Assembly: GCF_003958635.1 (NCBI RefSeq)
Contig: NZ_RSEK01000003.1
Span: forward strand, 1 to 64,000
Direction of reading: 5' to 3'
DNA from: Altericroceibacterium xinjiangense
GTDB lineage: Bacteria; Pseudomonadota; Alphaproteobacteria; Sphingomonadales; Sphingomonadaceae
Length of the DNA: 64,000 bases
The notes under the pieces were generated by a model. That model was not told the DNA's origin and did no database searches. It saw only the letters and a list, made by a program, of their open reading frames with translations. Both the position numbers and the translations under genes were made by a program. Below, piece by piece: positions 15,708 to 25,900 of this stretch (position 1 is the stretch's first letter; every line of letters begins with the position of its first letter).

Positions 15708-17222
15708 TCAGGCGAAGCGGTCCACCAGATGGGCCGGTCCCACGACTTCGACGCCTTCGCCCAGCTTCCTGCGGCGGGCGATCCACTCCCGCAGTTGTTC
15801 AGCGGAGGTGTGATCGAAGCCTTGCACCTTCTCCAGATGCAGCCGGACGGGACGGGAAAGCGGGATCATCTCCAGCTTCTTGGTAAGCCCGGTCAGGCTG
15901 ACGAACGTCGCGCTGCCTTCCAGCCACACATCCCGTGCCTCTCCTTCGTCGTTCTCATCAAACTTCAGGCGCAGGCTGCGCATGTGAGGAATGAGTTCGA
16001 TCACGGTGAGCGCCAAGCCCACCAGCACGCCGGTCAGCAGATCGACCGCGACGACGAGGACGAACGTGGCCGTCCAGATCACCGCCGGAAGGACGCCGTA
16101 GGAGGCGTAGAGGTGCTGCACGTGCTTCAGGCTGACAAGGCGCCAACCGGTTACCACCAGCACGCCCGCCAAGGCCGCCATCGGGATTTCGCGCAGCAGC
16201 CACGGCAGCAGGGACACGAAGCCGAGGATCCAGATGCCGTGGATGATGGTCGACAGCCGGGTCTTGGCACCTGCCTGGACGTTGGCGGAACTCCGGACGA
16301 TGACGCCGGTCATCGGCAACGCGCCGGCAAGTCCGCAAAGGAAGTTGCCGATGCCCTGCGCGCGCAGTTCCTTGTTGTAGTCCGTGCGCACGCCGTCATG
16401 CATGCGGTCGACGGCAGCCGCGGACAGCAGCGTTTCCGCACTGGCGATGAAAGCAACGGCGACCGCCGCGAGGATGATGGCGGGCTGCAAGATCAGGGCG
16501 ACGAAGCCGTCGTCCGGCGGTGCAATGGCGCCGACGATCGATTCCGGCACATCGACGCGCGTGATGTCGAGCTGAAGCGCCCAGGCTACCAGTGTGGCAA
16601 CCACGACGCCCAGCAGGGCGCCGGGAAGCAAGCCAAGGTGCTTCGGCCTGAACTTTTCCCACAGCAGCATAACCGCGATGGTTATGAGGCCGATGAACAA
16701 GGCCAGTTCGGTCGCTCGCAGATCGAACGGCGTAAGTCCGAGCAAACGAGCCGGCATGGCCGCGAGATTGGCAACACCGTTCGCCAGCGGCTGCGCGTCG
16801 AACAGGACGTGGAACTGGCTGAGGATGATCAGCGCGCCGATCCCGGCCAGCATCCCGTGAACCACCGCGGGAGAGATGGACCGGAAAAACGCGCCAAGCT
16901 TGGCCCAGCCGGCAAGAAGCTGCAGCGCCCCTGCCAGCACCAGCATCGGCCCCAGGGCGGTCAGCCCGTTGTTGGTGACGAAATCGAACACCAGCACCGC
17001 AAGTCCGGCTGCCGGGCCGCTCACCTGCAGAGGCGAACCGGAAAACATCCCGACGACGATCCCGCCGATGATCCCGGTAATCAGGCCTTTTTCAGCGGGG
17101 ACCCCGGAAGCGATCGCAATGCCCATACACAACGGCATTGCGACGAGGAACACCACGACCGACGCGGTCAGATCGCGTGAGAAGTGCTGAAACATCCCTT
17201 TTTCAGCGACCGCAGCGCTCAT
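15708..17222 (-). CDS. SulP-family anion transporter, probably bicarbonate
   Basis: 504-aa inner-membrane transporter with about ten hydrophobic segments and a C-terminal STAS domain (roughly residues 410-504). Family motifs include VPAEKGLITGIIGGIVVGMFSG, SGPAAGLAVLVFDFV, and the LCGLAGALPMTGVIVRSSANVQ loop (shown in parts). SulP proteins move sulfate or bicarbonate. The start overlaps the stop of the carbonic anhydrase by 4 bp (ATGA), so the two are translated together, which favours bicarbonate as substrate. A hairpin follows the stop. Confidence 0.85.
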   Translation of the reverse strand: MSAAVAEKGMFQHFSRDLTASVVVFLVAMPLCMGIAIASGVPAEKGLITGIIGGIVVGMFSGSPLQVSGPAAGLAVLVFDFVTNNGLTALGPMLVLAGALQLLAGWAKLGAFFRSISPAVVHGMLAGIGALIILSQFHVLFDAQPLANGVANLAAMPARLLGLTPFDLRATELALFIGLITIAVMLLWEKFRPKHLGLLPGALLGVVVATLVAWALQLDITRVDVPESIVGAIAPPDDGFVALILQPAIILAAVAVAFIASAETLLSAAAVDRMHDGVRTDYNKELRAQGIGNFLCGLAGALPMTGVIVRSSANVQAGAKTRLSTIIHGIWILGFVSLLPWLLREIPMAALAGVLVVTGWRLVSLKHVQHLYASYGVLPAVIWTATFVLVVAVDLLTGVLVGLALTVIELIPHMRSLRLKFDENDEGEARDVWLEGSATFVSLTGLTKKLEMIPLSRPVRLHLEKVQGFDHTSAEQLREWIARRRKLGEGVEVVGPAHLVDRFA

Positions 17223-17911
17223 GCGGCGACTCCCGCCCTTGCCGCTGTCGGGCTCTGCCGGCGACCATGGAGGGCGACGGGCAACTTCGCATCTTCACGC
17301 AGGGGCACGAATTCTCCGCTTTCGCCGTCGAGGCCCAGCACCTGACCGGCGTGAATGTCCACGAACCAGCCGTGCAGGGACATCTCGCCAGCGGCAAGCG
17401 CGGCCGCGACAGAGGGATGGGTCCGCAGGTGCGCGATTTGCGCAGTCACGTTTTCGAGGCTGATGGCCCGGATGCGCTCCGCACCCTCGAGCTCCGGCTG
17501 GCACGTGCTCACCACGTGTTCGGCGGCCGCACCGTGACGCAGCCAAGCTGCGACATTCGGCATGTTTGCCAGCAGTTCCGGCTCAGCCAGTGCCTTCATG
17601 GCGCCGCAGTCGGAATGGCCGCAGACGATGATGTCGCGCACCTTGAGGGCCGCCACCGCATACTCCACGGTGGACGAAACGCCGCCGTTCATGGTCGCGA
17701 ACGTTGGAACGATGTTCCCGGCGTTGCGGCACACGAACAAGTCGCCGGGGCGCGCCTGCATGATCTCTTCGGGCACGATGCGCGAATCGGCGCAGGAAAT
17801 CATCAGCGCCTTGGGGCTCTGGCCGTTGCGGGCGAGTGAGCCGTAGAGATCGCTGCTGTTGGGAAATACGGTTTTCTCGAAGCTGAAAACGCGTCCGATT
17901 AGCTCGTTCAC
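17219..17911 (-). CDS. Beta-class carbonic anhydrase
   Basis: 230-aa enzyme converting CO2 and bicarbonate. Zinc ligands Cys in SCADSRIVPEEI, His and Cys in CGHSDCGAMKAL, and the Asp/Arg pair of CADSR are present. An upstream in-frame start would add 19 residues, but the GTG at 17911 has GGAGGA nine bases before it and gives a normal N-terminus (MNELIGRVFSFEK). First gene of an operon with SulP. An 18-bp motif at 18004-18021 lies about 95 bp upstream of the start. Confidence 0.9.
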   Translation of the reverse strand: MNELIGRVFSFEKTVFPNSSDLYGSLARNGQSPKALMISCADSRIVPEEIMQARPGDLFVCRNAGNIVPTFATMNGGVSSTVEYAVAALKVRDIIVCGHSDCGAMKALAEPELLANMPNVAAWLRHGAAAEHVVSTCQPELEGAERIRAISLENVTAQIAHLRTHPSVAAALAAGEMSLHGWFVDIHAGQVLGLDGESGEFVPLREDAKLPVALHGRRQSPTAARAGVAA

Positions 17912-18003
17912 GGGCCTGTCCTCCAGATGGCAGCCGCGGCGATTCTGCCACGGCGAGTTACTGCACACCTAGGCCTTCAGTTTCTCCGCAATCCTTCCCG
18001 TTT

Positions 18004-18021
18004 GTAAGAAATTGTTGCTGC
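18004..18021. promoter_or_regulatory. Copy 1 of an 18-bp motif, upstream of carbonic anhydrase
   Basis: GTAAGAAATTGTTGCTGC. It matches copy 2 at 20363-20380 (GTAACAAATTGTTGCCGC) in 16 of 18 positions. The centre is near-palindromic (AACAA-A-TTGTT in copy 2). The copies flank the two-component system genes and each is upstream of a different operon. Confidence 0.45.
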
Positions 18022-18042
18022 GCAGCAGAACTCGGCGAAACG

Positions 18043-19356
18043 TTACTGCTGCAGGATGATCGGAAGGCGAATAACTGCTCGCAGCCCACCCTCAGGGCGG
18101 TTCGAAAGATCGAAGGTACCGCCTTCGGCACGGACGATCTGGTCCACGATCGACAGGCCGAGCCCCATTCCGGGGGTGTTTCGGCTGCGCGCTTCGTCGA
18201 GACGAACAAAAGGCTGCAACACGTCCTGAAGGCTTGCGGCGTCGATTCCCGGGCCGTCGTCCTCCACGACGACGACAAATTCATCGCCCTCTGCCCGCAG
18301 ACGAACGACGGCGTTGCCGGCGTAGTGCAGCGCGTTCTCGATCAGGTTCGAAAGCATCCGGCGCAGGGGCAGGGGGCGGCCGTTGATCTCCAGGTGGGCG
18401 GGGCCGTCGTAGCGGGCGTCCAGCCCCCGGTCCCGGGCATCATCCACCAGCGTTTCGGCCATCGCCGCGATGTCGAGGCGCTCCAGCGTTTCCTTGTGAT
18501 CGATCCCTTCGCTGAAAGTCTGGAGCGACTGCAGGAGCATGCGGATCTCGACGATGTCGTCCATCATGGCTTCCCGGTCCGCCGGGTCGCCGGTGTCATT
18601 CTCCAGCCGCATCTGCAGCCGCGTCAAGGGAGTCCGCAAGTCGTGAACGATGGCGCAAACCGTCAGCTGCCGGTTTCGGATCAGCTGGTGGATGCGATCC
18701 TGCATGATGTTGAACGCGCTCACCAGCTGGCGAACTTCGGGAGCGCCCGCGACCGGGATTGGGCTCGGTTCGTCGTCGCCCACCTTCCGGGTGGCCACCA
18801 CGAGGTTGCGTAGCGGCTGCAGCGCAGCACGCACCAACAGCACCCCCACGATGACGAGCAGGAGCGCCGGCAGCATCACGAAGACGGCGCGTTGCGCGTT
18901 GAACCGCCAGGCTTCGTTGACGTCCGCCGAGAAGGAGACGACCGAACGATCGCTCAGGATCATGCTCCCGCCGACGTCGCCGCCATTGCTCAAGGGTTCG
19001 AGGTGGAGCCTGAGCCCGGTCTGGGACAAATCCGGCTCCCGCTTGAGGATTTGCTGCCGCAGGCCGTCGAGCTCAAGGCTTGCCGCCGCGCGGGTCGCCT
19101 CCTGCGCCCAGTTGGCCCGAAATCGTTCGGTGTGCAGCTCTTCCACGATTTCGGGCCGGGCGTGGGGCGGAGTCTGCTCAAGCATGCGATACGCCACGAC
19201 GAGCTGATCCGACATGCGGGAGGCATCTTCTCCCTGAAGGGAGAACTCATTGGCGCGTTCGAACATGATTGCGCTGAGGATCAGGTCCAGCACGACCACC
19301 ATGACCAGAATGCCCAGCAACCGGCCGAGCAGGCCAATGGAACGCACGCGTGTCAC
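18043..19356 (-). CDS. Sensor histidine kinase (EnvZ-like)
   Basis: 437-aa membrane sensor kinase. Transmembrane helix at 9-29, a periplasmic sensor of about 130 aa, a second helix (VFVMLPALLLVIVGVLLV), HAMP linker, then the dimerisation domain with phosphoryl His in CAIVHDLRTPLTRLQ, and the ATPase domain with N-box NLIENALHYA, G1 VEDDGPGID and G2 GMGLGLSIV. Starts with GTG and overlaps the response regulator stop by 4 bp. The signal is not readable from the sequence. Its partners flank it with a shared 18-bp motif. Confidence 0.9.
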   Translation of the reverse strand: MTRVRSIGLLGRLLGILVMVVVLDLILSAIMFERANEFSLQGEDASRMSDQLVVAYRMLEQTPPHARPEIVEELHTERFRANWAQEATRAAASLELDGLRQQILKREPDLSQTGLRLHLEPLSNGGDVGGSMILSDRSVVSFSADVNEAWRFNAQRAVFVMLPALLLVIVGVLLVRAALQPLRNLVVATRKVGDDEPSPIPVAGAPEVRQLVSAFNIMQDRIHQLIRNRQLTVCAIVHDLRTPLTRLQMRLENDTGDPADREAMMDDIVEIRMLLQSLQTFSEGIDHKETLERLDIAAMAETLVDDARDRGLDARYDGPAHLEINGRPLPLRRMLSNLIENALHYAGNAVVRLRAEGDEFVVVVEDDGPGIDAASLQDVLQPFVRLDEARSRNTPGMGLGLSIVDQIVRAEGGTFDLSNRPEGGLRAVIRLPIILQQ

Positions 19357-20063
19357 GCCAGGCTGACGCCGGCGCGGAACATGTATCCAATTCCCCGCAC
19401 CGTGACGATAGGCGCTTCTTTCCCCTCATGGCTCAGTTTGCGGCGCAGGCGGCTGACCAGCACGTCCACGCTTCTGTCCGAGGCATCGCCGATGCGGGAG
19501 CGGGAAAGCTCGATCAGCCGTTCCCGGCTGATTGCCCGCTGCGGCTCCTGCAGGAAAACGCTCAGGAGGTCGAACTCGGCCGTCGTCAAATCGACCAGCG
19601 CTCCGCTGGGTGAGCGGAGTTCGCGCCGTGAGAAGGACAAGTGCCAGTTGCAGAAGACAGCTTCATCCCGTTTTTCATGTGGTTGCGACGCGTTGTTGCC
19701 ATGGCGCCTGAGAACTGCGGCGATCCGGGCGATCAATTCACGCGTGCCAAAAGGCTTCGGCAGGTAATCATCGGCACCCAGTTCCAGTCCGATTACCCGG
19801 TCCGCTTCGTCCCCGCGAGCGCTGATGAAGATCACCGGCAAGTCGCTTTCCGTTCGCAGGCGTCGCAGGATCTCGATTCCGTTCTTTCCGGGCAGCATGA
19901 TGTCGAGCACGACGAGATCGACACGTCCGTTCTCAAGCAGGACCTGCATTTCTGCTCCGGTCGAGGCAGTCAGAACGTCATAGCCATGCTCCTTCAACGC
20001 CCGCGCGATGAGCAAGCGAAGCTGGGGATCGTCTTCGACAAGGAGGATGGTCTGGCTGGACAT
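19353..20063 (-). CDS. OmpR-family response regulator
   Basis: 236 aa from the ATG at 20063 (an ATG at 20111 would add 16 residues; neither has a strong ribosome site). Receiver domain with acidic pair in LLVEDDPQLR, phospho-acceptor Asp in LVVLDIMLPGKNG, Thr/Ser in VIFISARGD and Lys in DYLPKPF. The C-terminal winged-helix DNA-binding domain (residues about 140-236) ends with SRLRRKLSHEGKEAPIVTVR. Pairs with the kinase at 18043-19356; a direct target may be the 18-bp motif found on both sides. Confidence 0.9.
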   Translation of the reverse strand: MSSQTILLVEDDPQLRLLIARALKEHGYDVLTASTGAEMQVLLENGRVDLVVLDIMLPGKNGIEILRRLRTESDLPVIFISARGDEADRVIGLELGADDYLPKPFGTRELIARIAAVLRRHGNNASQPHEKRDEAVFCNWHLSFSRRELRSPSGALVDLTTAEFDLLSVFLQEPQRAISRERLIELSRSRIGDASDRSVDVLVSRLRRKLSHEGKEAPIVTVRGIGYMFRAGVSLA

Positions 20064-20462
20064 AGGGCTGGGGGAAATCCGCGCATCCGGGCGGCTGGAG
20101 GCATCATCCATCTAGCTGCCCGCCCGCTCCGCTGCAACACGGCAGGTCATGCCATGTGCCCGATATGGCAGAGCGGTTGCTGTCATTTCCAGATCGCGGC
20201 TCATCGGCGTACCGGTGAGGTGCGGCGGCGTACATGCTTTGGCGGGGCGCCCGTCGACTTGGCTGAGGCAATCAGTGTGCGCGGCAACACGTTGTTTTTC
20301 TCCCCTTTGCATGGCGAAGATCGGGGATAGCCGGAGAAACGTTTCGGGGGCACGCCGAATGCGTAACAAATTGTTGCCGCCATTCACTGTCATCGTTCCC
20401 GCGTAGGTCCGGAGCGAACCCCTGCGCCGGGCGTTGAGCCGGTAGAGGAATGGAGGCTGCGT
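20064..20462. promoter_or_regulatory. Intergenic region with copy 2 of the 18-bp motif (20363-20380)
   Basis: About 400 bp between the divergent response regulator and TIGR02587 genes. No gene is convincing. The motif GTAACAAATTGTTGCCGC lies at 20363-20380, about 83 bp before the TIGR02587 start. GGAGG at 20452-20456 is the ribosome site of that gene. The rest shows nothing I can interpret. Confidence 0.45.
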
Positions 20463-21314
20463 TTGGAACACGCCGGCAGGACCACCAAGTCGAACCGGAA
20501 GTATGCCAAGGGACTTGCGCGTGCATTCGCCGGGGCGATCCTGTTCTCCTTTCCCCTCATGATGACGATGGAGATGTGGTGGCTCGGCTTCTACGTAGAC
20601 CGGACTCGGCTCCTCGTGTTCGTCATCCTCACGTATCTCCTGCTGATTCCCTTGTCCCGCTTCGTCGGCTTTGAGCGGACCGATACGGTTCTCGAAGATG
20701 TCGCGGACACGACTGTCGCGGTTGGCGTCGGCATCATCACTTCGGCCATCATGCTCCTGGTCCTCGGGATCCTGGAATGGGGCATGGCGGTCAACGAGAT
20801 CGTGGGGAAAATTGCGATCCAGACGGTGCCTGCCAGTTTTGGGGCCATTCTCGCCCGCGGCCAATTGGCGGAAGAAGAGCAGTCGGAACAGCGGCAGTCG
20901 AAACAGTCCGACGATCCCGCCAAGCGGTATCTCGGTGAGTTGATCATCATGACAGCCGGCGCCTTGTTCCTCGCGTTCAATGTTGCACCGACCGAGGAAA
21001 TGATCCTGATCGCGTTCAAGATGACGCCGCTGCACGCCCTCGCGCTGATCGCGATCTCGATCGGCGTGCTGCACGCATTCGTCTATGCCGTAGGCTTTGG
21101 CGGCGAGGAGGAAATGCCCGCTGACACGAGCCTGATGGGCGGCATCATCAACTACAGCATCGCGGGATACGGCATCGCGATACTCGTCAGTCTGTACGTG
21201 CTGTGGACCTTCGGCCGGACTGACGGAGCGTCGGTCTTCCAGATTGCAATGATGGTGGCGGTTGTCGGCTTTCCTTCCGCCCTCGGCGCCGCAAGCGCCC
21301 GGCTGATTATCTGA
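20463..21314 (+). CDS. TIGR02587-family membrane protein
   Basis: 283-aa inner-membrane protein with about seven hydrophobic segments (for example FAGAILFSFPLMMTMEMWWL, LVFVILTYLLLIPL and the last helix before LGAASARLII) and a charged loop (EEEQSEQRQSKQSDD). Function unknown; the family is found mainly in alphaproteobacteria and cyanobacteria next to TIGR02588. The start is TTG at 20463, supported by GGAGG six bases upstream; there is no good ATG before the membrane part. The 12-bp gap to the next gene indicates an operon. Confidence 0.8.
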   Translation: MEHAGRTTKSNRKYAKGLARAFAGAILFSFPLMMTMEMWWLGFYVDRTRLLVFVILTYLLLIPLSRFVGFERTDTVLEDVADTTVAVGVGIITSAIMLLVLGILEWGMAVNEIVGKIAIQTVPASFGAILARGQLAEEEQSEQRQSKQSDDPAKRYLGELIIMTAGALFLAFNVAPTEEMILIAFKMTPLHALALIAISIGVLHAFVYAVGFGGEEEMPADTSLMGGIINYSIAGYGIAILVSLYVLWTFGRTDGASVFQIAMMVAVVGFPSALGAASARLII

Positions 21315-21326
21315 CAGGAACAGGTC

Positions 21327-21722
21327 GTGGGTGAAGAAAAGCGCAAGAAGTCATCGTCGCTCGAATGGATTGCCGGAATCGTCGGCTCCTTCCTCACGCT
21401 GTCCCTGGTCGGGCTGATCGTGTGGCAGGATATTCGCCAATCAGGGAATCCTGGCCCCGTCATCACCGTACACGTGAGCGAGGTCGAAGCGGCAGGGTCG
21501 GGGTACAGGGTAGAATTCGTGGCCCGGAACATCACGGTGGCCACGGCGGCATCGGTGGAGATCGAGGGGGCGCTGAAAGGCGTGGCCGACGAACCCATCG
21601 TCAGCCACACCAACTTGTCCTACGTTCCTGGCAAGTCGGAGCGGAAGGGCGGGCTTTATTTCCCGATCGATCCTTCCACCGGCCAGCTGGAAATCCGCGC
21701 GCTCGGCTATTCGAAACCGTAA
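21327..21722 (+). CDS. TIGR02588-family protein
   Basis: 131-aa protein with one N-terminal membrane helix (LEWIAGIVGSFLTLSLVGLIV) followed by a beta-rich domain facing the periplasm (ITVHVSEVEAAGSGYRVEF, then NITVATAASVEIEGAL). Starts at GTG, 12 bp after the TIGR02587 stop. The two families regularly occur together, so they probably form a complex. Function unknown. The extracytoplasmic domain resembles a small immunoglobulin-like or coatomer-type beta fold only by eye. Confidence 0.75.
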   Translation: MGEEKRKKSSSLEWIAGIVGSFLTLSLVGLIVWQDIRQSGNPGPVITVHVSEVEAAGSGYRVEFVARNITVATAASVEIEGALKGVADEPIVSHTNLSYVPGKSERKGGLYFPIDPSTGQLEIRALGYSKP

Positions 21723-21786
21723 GGGGCGCGATGCCCGCACTCCGACATAGCCGAGTTGCCTGATCGATAGCGGCTTCGCCCGGCGG

Positions 21787-22773
21787 TCACATCGTAACGA
21801 CGACCTTGCCGACTTGCTGGTTCGATTCGAGATAGCGGTTTGCTTCCACGATTGAATCGAACGGGAATATCTTCGCGATCACCGGCTTCAGGTGTCCGCC
21901 TGCCAATCCGGCAAGGATCTTGTCTTGCGCGTTCTTGTAGCGGTGCGGGTGGTTCCAGATCTCGCTGGCTACCCAGCCCCGCATCGACAACCCCTTGAAC
22001 GCGCACTGCCAGTGGGGATACGGTGTGGGTTGTCCGCTCAATCCTCCGTAGATGAACAGGATTCCACGCGGGGCGAGGGCGGCGGCGAGGGTTTCGACGT
22101 AAGGGCCGCCAACCGGATCGAACGCGGCGCGTGCGCCCGTGCCGCCGGTGATCGCCATCACTCGCTCCGCAAGGTCTTCCTCCTCCGTCGCAATCACATG
22201 CGCGGCGCCCTGTTCCAACAAGGCATCGGCCTTGGCGCTGGTGCGGGTGGCGGCAATGGGAATGGCTCCCGCCCAGTTTGCCAGCTGGATCGCGGCGATC
22301 CCGACGCTGGAGGACGCGGCGCGGATGATCACGCCATCCCCAATCCCGATGTCCGCCACTTCGATCAAGGCAAAAGCCGTCATGTACTGCATCCAGATCG
22401 ATGCCGCTTCCGCCGGTGTAAGCCCCGGCGGGGCGGGCAGGAGGATGCGGGCGGGCACAATCGCTTCTTCTGCCCAGATGCCGTATTCGCCCTGGGAGAT
22501 CATGGGCAGCACGCAGACCCTGTCACCCAGCGCGAACCCCTGCACGTCGCGGCCAAGGGCCAGGATCGTGCCGACGCCTTCATACCCGATCAGGCTGGGG
22601 AGCTGCGGGCGCACCGGGTAGTTGCCGGCCCGGTACATCGCTTCCGCCCGGTTGAGGCCCACAGCCTCGACCTTGATCCGCACTTCGCTGGGACCCGGGC
22701 TGCCGATGTCCATATCTTCAAAGCGCAATGCATCGGGGCCGCCGGTCTCATGAAAACGTACGACTTTGACCAT
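21787..22773 (-). CDS. Quinone-oxidoreductase-like alcohol dehydrogenase (MDR family)
   Basis: 328-aa NADPH-dependent reductase of the medium-chain family, lacking the structural-zinc Cys cluster. Motifs: GPSEVRIKVEAVGLNRAEAM, the GYEGVGTI hinge, and the nucleotide site AASSSVGIAAIQLA. Start at 22773 (AGGAGA eight bases before); an earlier in-frame start would add 26 residues but has no ribosome site. Convergent/neighbouring to the TonB receptor gene, transcribed from the same strand downstream of the receptor terminator. Confidence 0.85.
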   Translation of the reverse strand: MVKVVRFHETGGPDALRFEDMDIGSPGPSEVRIKVEAVGLNRAEAMYRAGNYPVRPQLPSLIGYEGVGTILALGRDVQGFALGDRVCVLPMISQGEYGIWAEEAIVPARILLPAPPGLTPAEAASIWMQYMTAFALIEVADIGIGDGVIIRAASSSVGIAAIQLANWAGAIPIAATRTSAKADALLEQGAAHVIATEEEDLAERVMAITGGTGARAAFDPVGGPYVETLAAALAPRGILFIYGGLSGQPTPYPHWQCAFKGLSMRGWVASEIWNHPHRYKNAQDKILAGLAGGHLKPVIAKIFPFDSIVEANRYLESNQQVGKVVVTM

Positions 22774-22852
22774 TCCCGCATCTCTCCTTGTCAGAGGGTA
22801 AGAGTGATCGGCCAGAATGACTTTGTCCAGACCGTTCCGGGGCCGCCGCACA

Positions 22853-22885
22853 AAGAAAAGGGGCCCCTCCCGAAGGAGAGGCCCC
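22853..22885 (-). terminator. Intrinsic terminator of the TonB receptor gene
   Basis: On the minus strand GGGGCCTCTCC and GGAGGGGCCCC pair (11 bp with one G-T pair, 4-base loop) followed by TTTTCTTTG, about 27 bases after the receptor stop at 22912. Confidence 0.8.
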
Positions 22886-22911
22886 GAAGGCGTCGGCTCT
22901 CGCCGCAGGGA

Positions 22912-25900
22912 CTAGAACTTGACGTTCGCACCCAGGTAGAAGCGACGGCCGTTGACGTCGTAGAAGGTGTTGTTGAACTCACCCCCGGGCAGCTGGCCGA
23001 GCGCGAGATTGGCGGTCGGGTTGATATTGGTCCGCGGCGGTGCCTTGTCGAACAGGTTTTCGACACCGAAGCGAACAGTCACATCTTCGGTAACACCGTA
23101 GCTGCCGTTCAGGTGGAACAGGTTGTACGCCGGTGCACCGGTCGTCGGGGTCGACCCGAACTGTGCTTCTGACGAGTCCTCCACCGAGGGCAGGTGCTGC
23201 CACTGAAGGGCAATCCGCGACCGGCCTATGCCATACCCGACCGTGGTGAAGACCCGGTACTCATAGACGCCCTGGCTCAGACCGCCTTCGGTGGTGCCGA
23301 AGGTCCCGGTGTAGTCGACCAGCGGCAGGACCGGCAGGCCGGCGGACCGGAAGTGCAGTTGGTAGTTGACCAGTGCGTTCACGTTGAGAGTACCCGGACC
23401 AACATCCGCCGCCCAGTCAAGCTGTGCGTCGATACCGGAAACCTCGAACCGGTTGTTGTTCACGTAAGTGGTGAGCACGTTTCCGAGACCGCCAGTCTGA
23501 ACCCGCGGAACGTTCTGGCAGAACTCGGAGTTCGCCGCCGCGACCGGATCCGTCGCGATGAGCGGGTTAAGGCCTACGTCGAAGCACTGCTGAAGAGCGG
23601 TAGCGACGGTCTGGGCACCGATCGCGTCCTTCACGTTGATGCTGTACCAGTCGACGGAAAGCTGGAACCGCGACAGCAGGCCTGCAGTGAACGGCGAGCT
23701 TACGACCACGCCCGCAGTCCAGGTATCGGCAGTTTCCGGCACAAGGTTCTGGTTACCGACCAGGGTCGGGAATGCAAAGCCGAACGTGCTCGGATCCTGC
23801 GATGCGCTTCCGGCGTAGAACTCGCGGTCGGCATCCGGATTGCCCGACTGCTCCATCAGAATGCGGCAAACCGCCTCAACCTGCGCGCCAGTCGCATTGA
23901 TTCGATTGGCCGAGAAGCTCAGCGGGTTCGCCAGGGAGCAGGGATCCCCGGCGGTGTTGATGCCGAACGTCTGCTGCGGCGCCAGGAACAATTCGCCGAT
24001 GTTCGGCGCGCGCTGTGCACGGTTGTAGCCGCCACGGACCCGCAGCCAATCATTAAGCGCCCAGTCCCCCAGGATCTTGTAGGTGTATTGGGTCCCGGTG
24101 GTGCTGTAGTCGGAGATACGGCCGCCGATCTCGAGGCTCAGGTCCCGGGCAAACGGGAGATCCCGGACGATCGGAATGAGCAGCTCGCCGTAGACTTCCT
24201 TGACGTCATAGTAGCCGTCAGAATTACCGCTCGGATAGATGCCGAGAGCCTGGTCGTTGAAGGAACGGCCCTGCGTCGTCAGTGTATCGTTCTGGAATTC
24301 AAAGTCGTTCTCGCGGTAGCTGGCGCCCGCTGCAAAGCGGAGCTCACCGCCCGGCAGCTCGAACAATCCACCCTGGACGTTCGCTTCGGCGATTGTCTGC
24401 CGGAATTCGGAACGATTTTGCAGGTCGGCCCGAACTGCCTCAAGGCAGTCTTCCGAGAACCCACCCTCTGGCGGAATGAAGAAATTCAGACCCGAGGTGC
24501 ACGTCGCTGATGATGCGCCGAAGCCACCGAAGGCGGCATTGCCCTGTGCCGAGAACCCGCGACCGAAGTTCGGTGCAGTCAAGACCGCACGGAGGCGCTG
24601 GAGCGAGTAGATTCCCGTCTGCACCGCGTAGGTTGACGACACGCCATGGTTGACGAAGGCTTCCCAGGTCCAGTCGAGGCTGGGAACACTGCCCTGCAGA
24701 CCGGTGGTGATGTTGTACGTCATCACGTCGGTAGAGGTCTCGCGATTTTCGGGCAGCAGCGTCTGAAGTGTAAACGGCGCGTCCGGATTCTCGCGGCTGT
24801 TGAGCAGCGTCCAAAGATCGTCAGGAAGCTGGTCCTGATCGAGCCCCTGCGGATCGATGATTGCGCCCCAGCCCGCGAAGACGGGACCCGGCTCGTTCCG
24901 GGTGAAGGTTTCGACATGGCTGAAGAGAGCCTGTCCAAACACGCCGATCCAGTCGTTGATCTCGTAGTTACCGCGCGCAAAGGCGTTGTAGCGGGTCAGC
25001 GGCAGGATCAGGAACAGATCCGTGTTGTTCTGCACAAGGTCTCCGGCAGCGGTAACCTTGTACTCGGTGCCGAGGGGGCCATTGAAATTGGGAACCCCGC
25101 CACGCGCCTGGAACGACTGGGTGAATGCACTGCCATCGGTATTGGTGAATACCACCGTCCCTGGCGGAATCTCCGGATTGGCGCCAGGGAACACCGTCGA
25201 GAAGTCCGGCAGGTTGGCGAAACCGAAGTTAATGCCCGGATTATTGATGAAGAACTGCGCACCGGAATCCGTGAGCGGATCTTGCCACAGATCCCGGAAC
25301 CAGGGGCGGTTGCGTTGCATGTTCGCACCGCGATCGTTCATCGACAGAGCAAGGCTGACATTCCCGCGCCCGTCATCGAAGTCGGTGCCCATGATGCCGG
25401 AAATCTGATACTCGAACCCGTCGCCCCGCGCAGTGACGCCCATCTGGCCGTCAAGCTCAAGCCCTTCGAAGTTCTTCTTCAGAATGAAGTTCGTGACGCC
25501 GGCAACGGCGTCCGCGCCGTAGGTCGCCGAGGCGCCGCCGGTGATCACTTCGACCCGCTCAATCGCCGCGGCCGGGATCGTGTTGATGTCGGTAACGCCA
25601 GACGCGTTGCTCGGGGTCGACCGGCGACCCTCGAGCAGGACGAGGTTACGGTTCGCGCCAATGCCGCGCAGCGAGATCGTGGCCGCACCCGGCGTGTTGG
25701 TCGCCGTGGGCTGGATGTCTGCACCAGCCGTCGGCGTCTGCGCCGGAACGAACTGGGGAAGCTTGTTGAGGTTCTGCTCCAGAGCGGCCGTGCTGGACTG
25801 TTCGAACAGGGCCTGGTCGACCGAAACGATCGGGCTGGTCGCCTGATAGTCGGGCCGGGCAATACGCGAACCGGTGACGACGATCTGCGAGATGCCCTGC

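Noticed and set aside
15729-17180. 483-aa plus-strand frame over the SulP gene
   Set aside because: Arg/Gln/His-rich shadow of the transporter; no domain.
20112-21074. Long minus-strand open frame of 320 aa opposite the TIGR02587 gene
   Set aside because: Its translation is His/Asp/Arg-rich without domains, while the opposite strand encodes a clear membrane protein; it is a GC-rich shadow frame.
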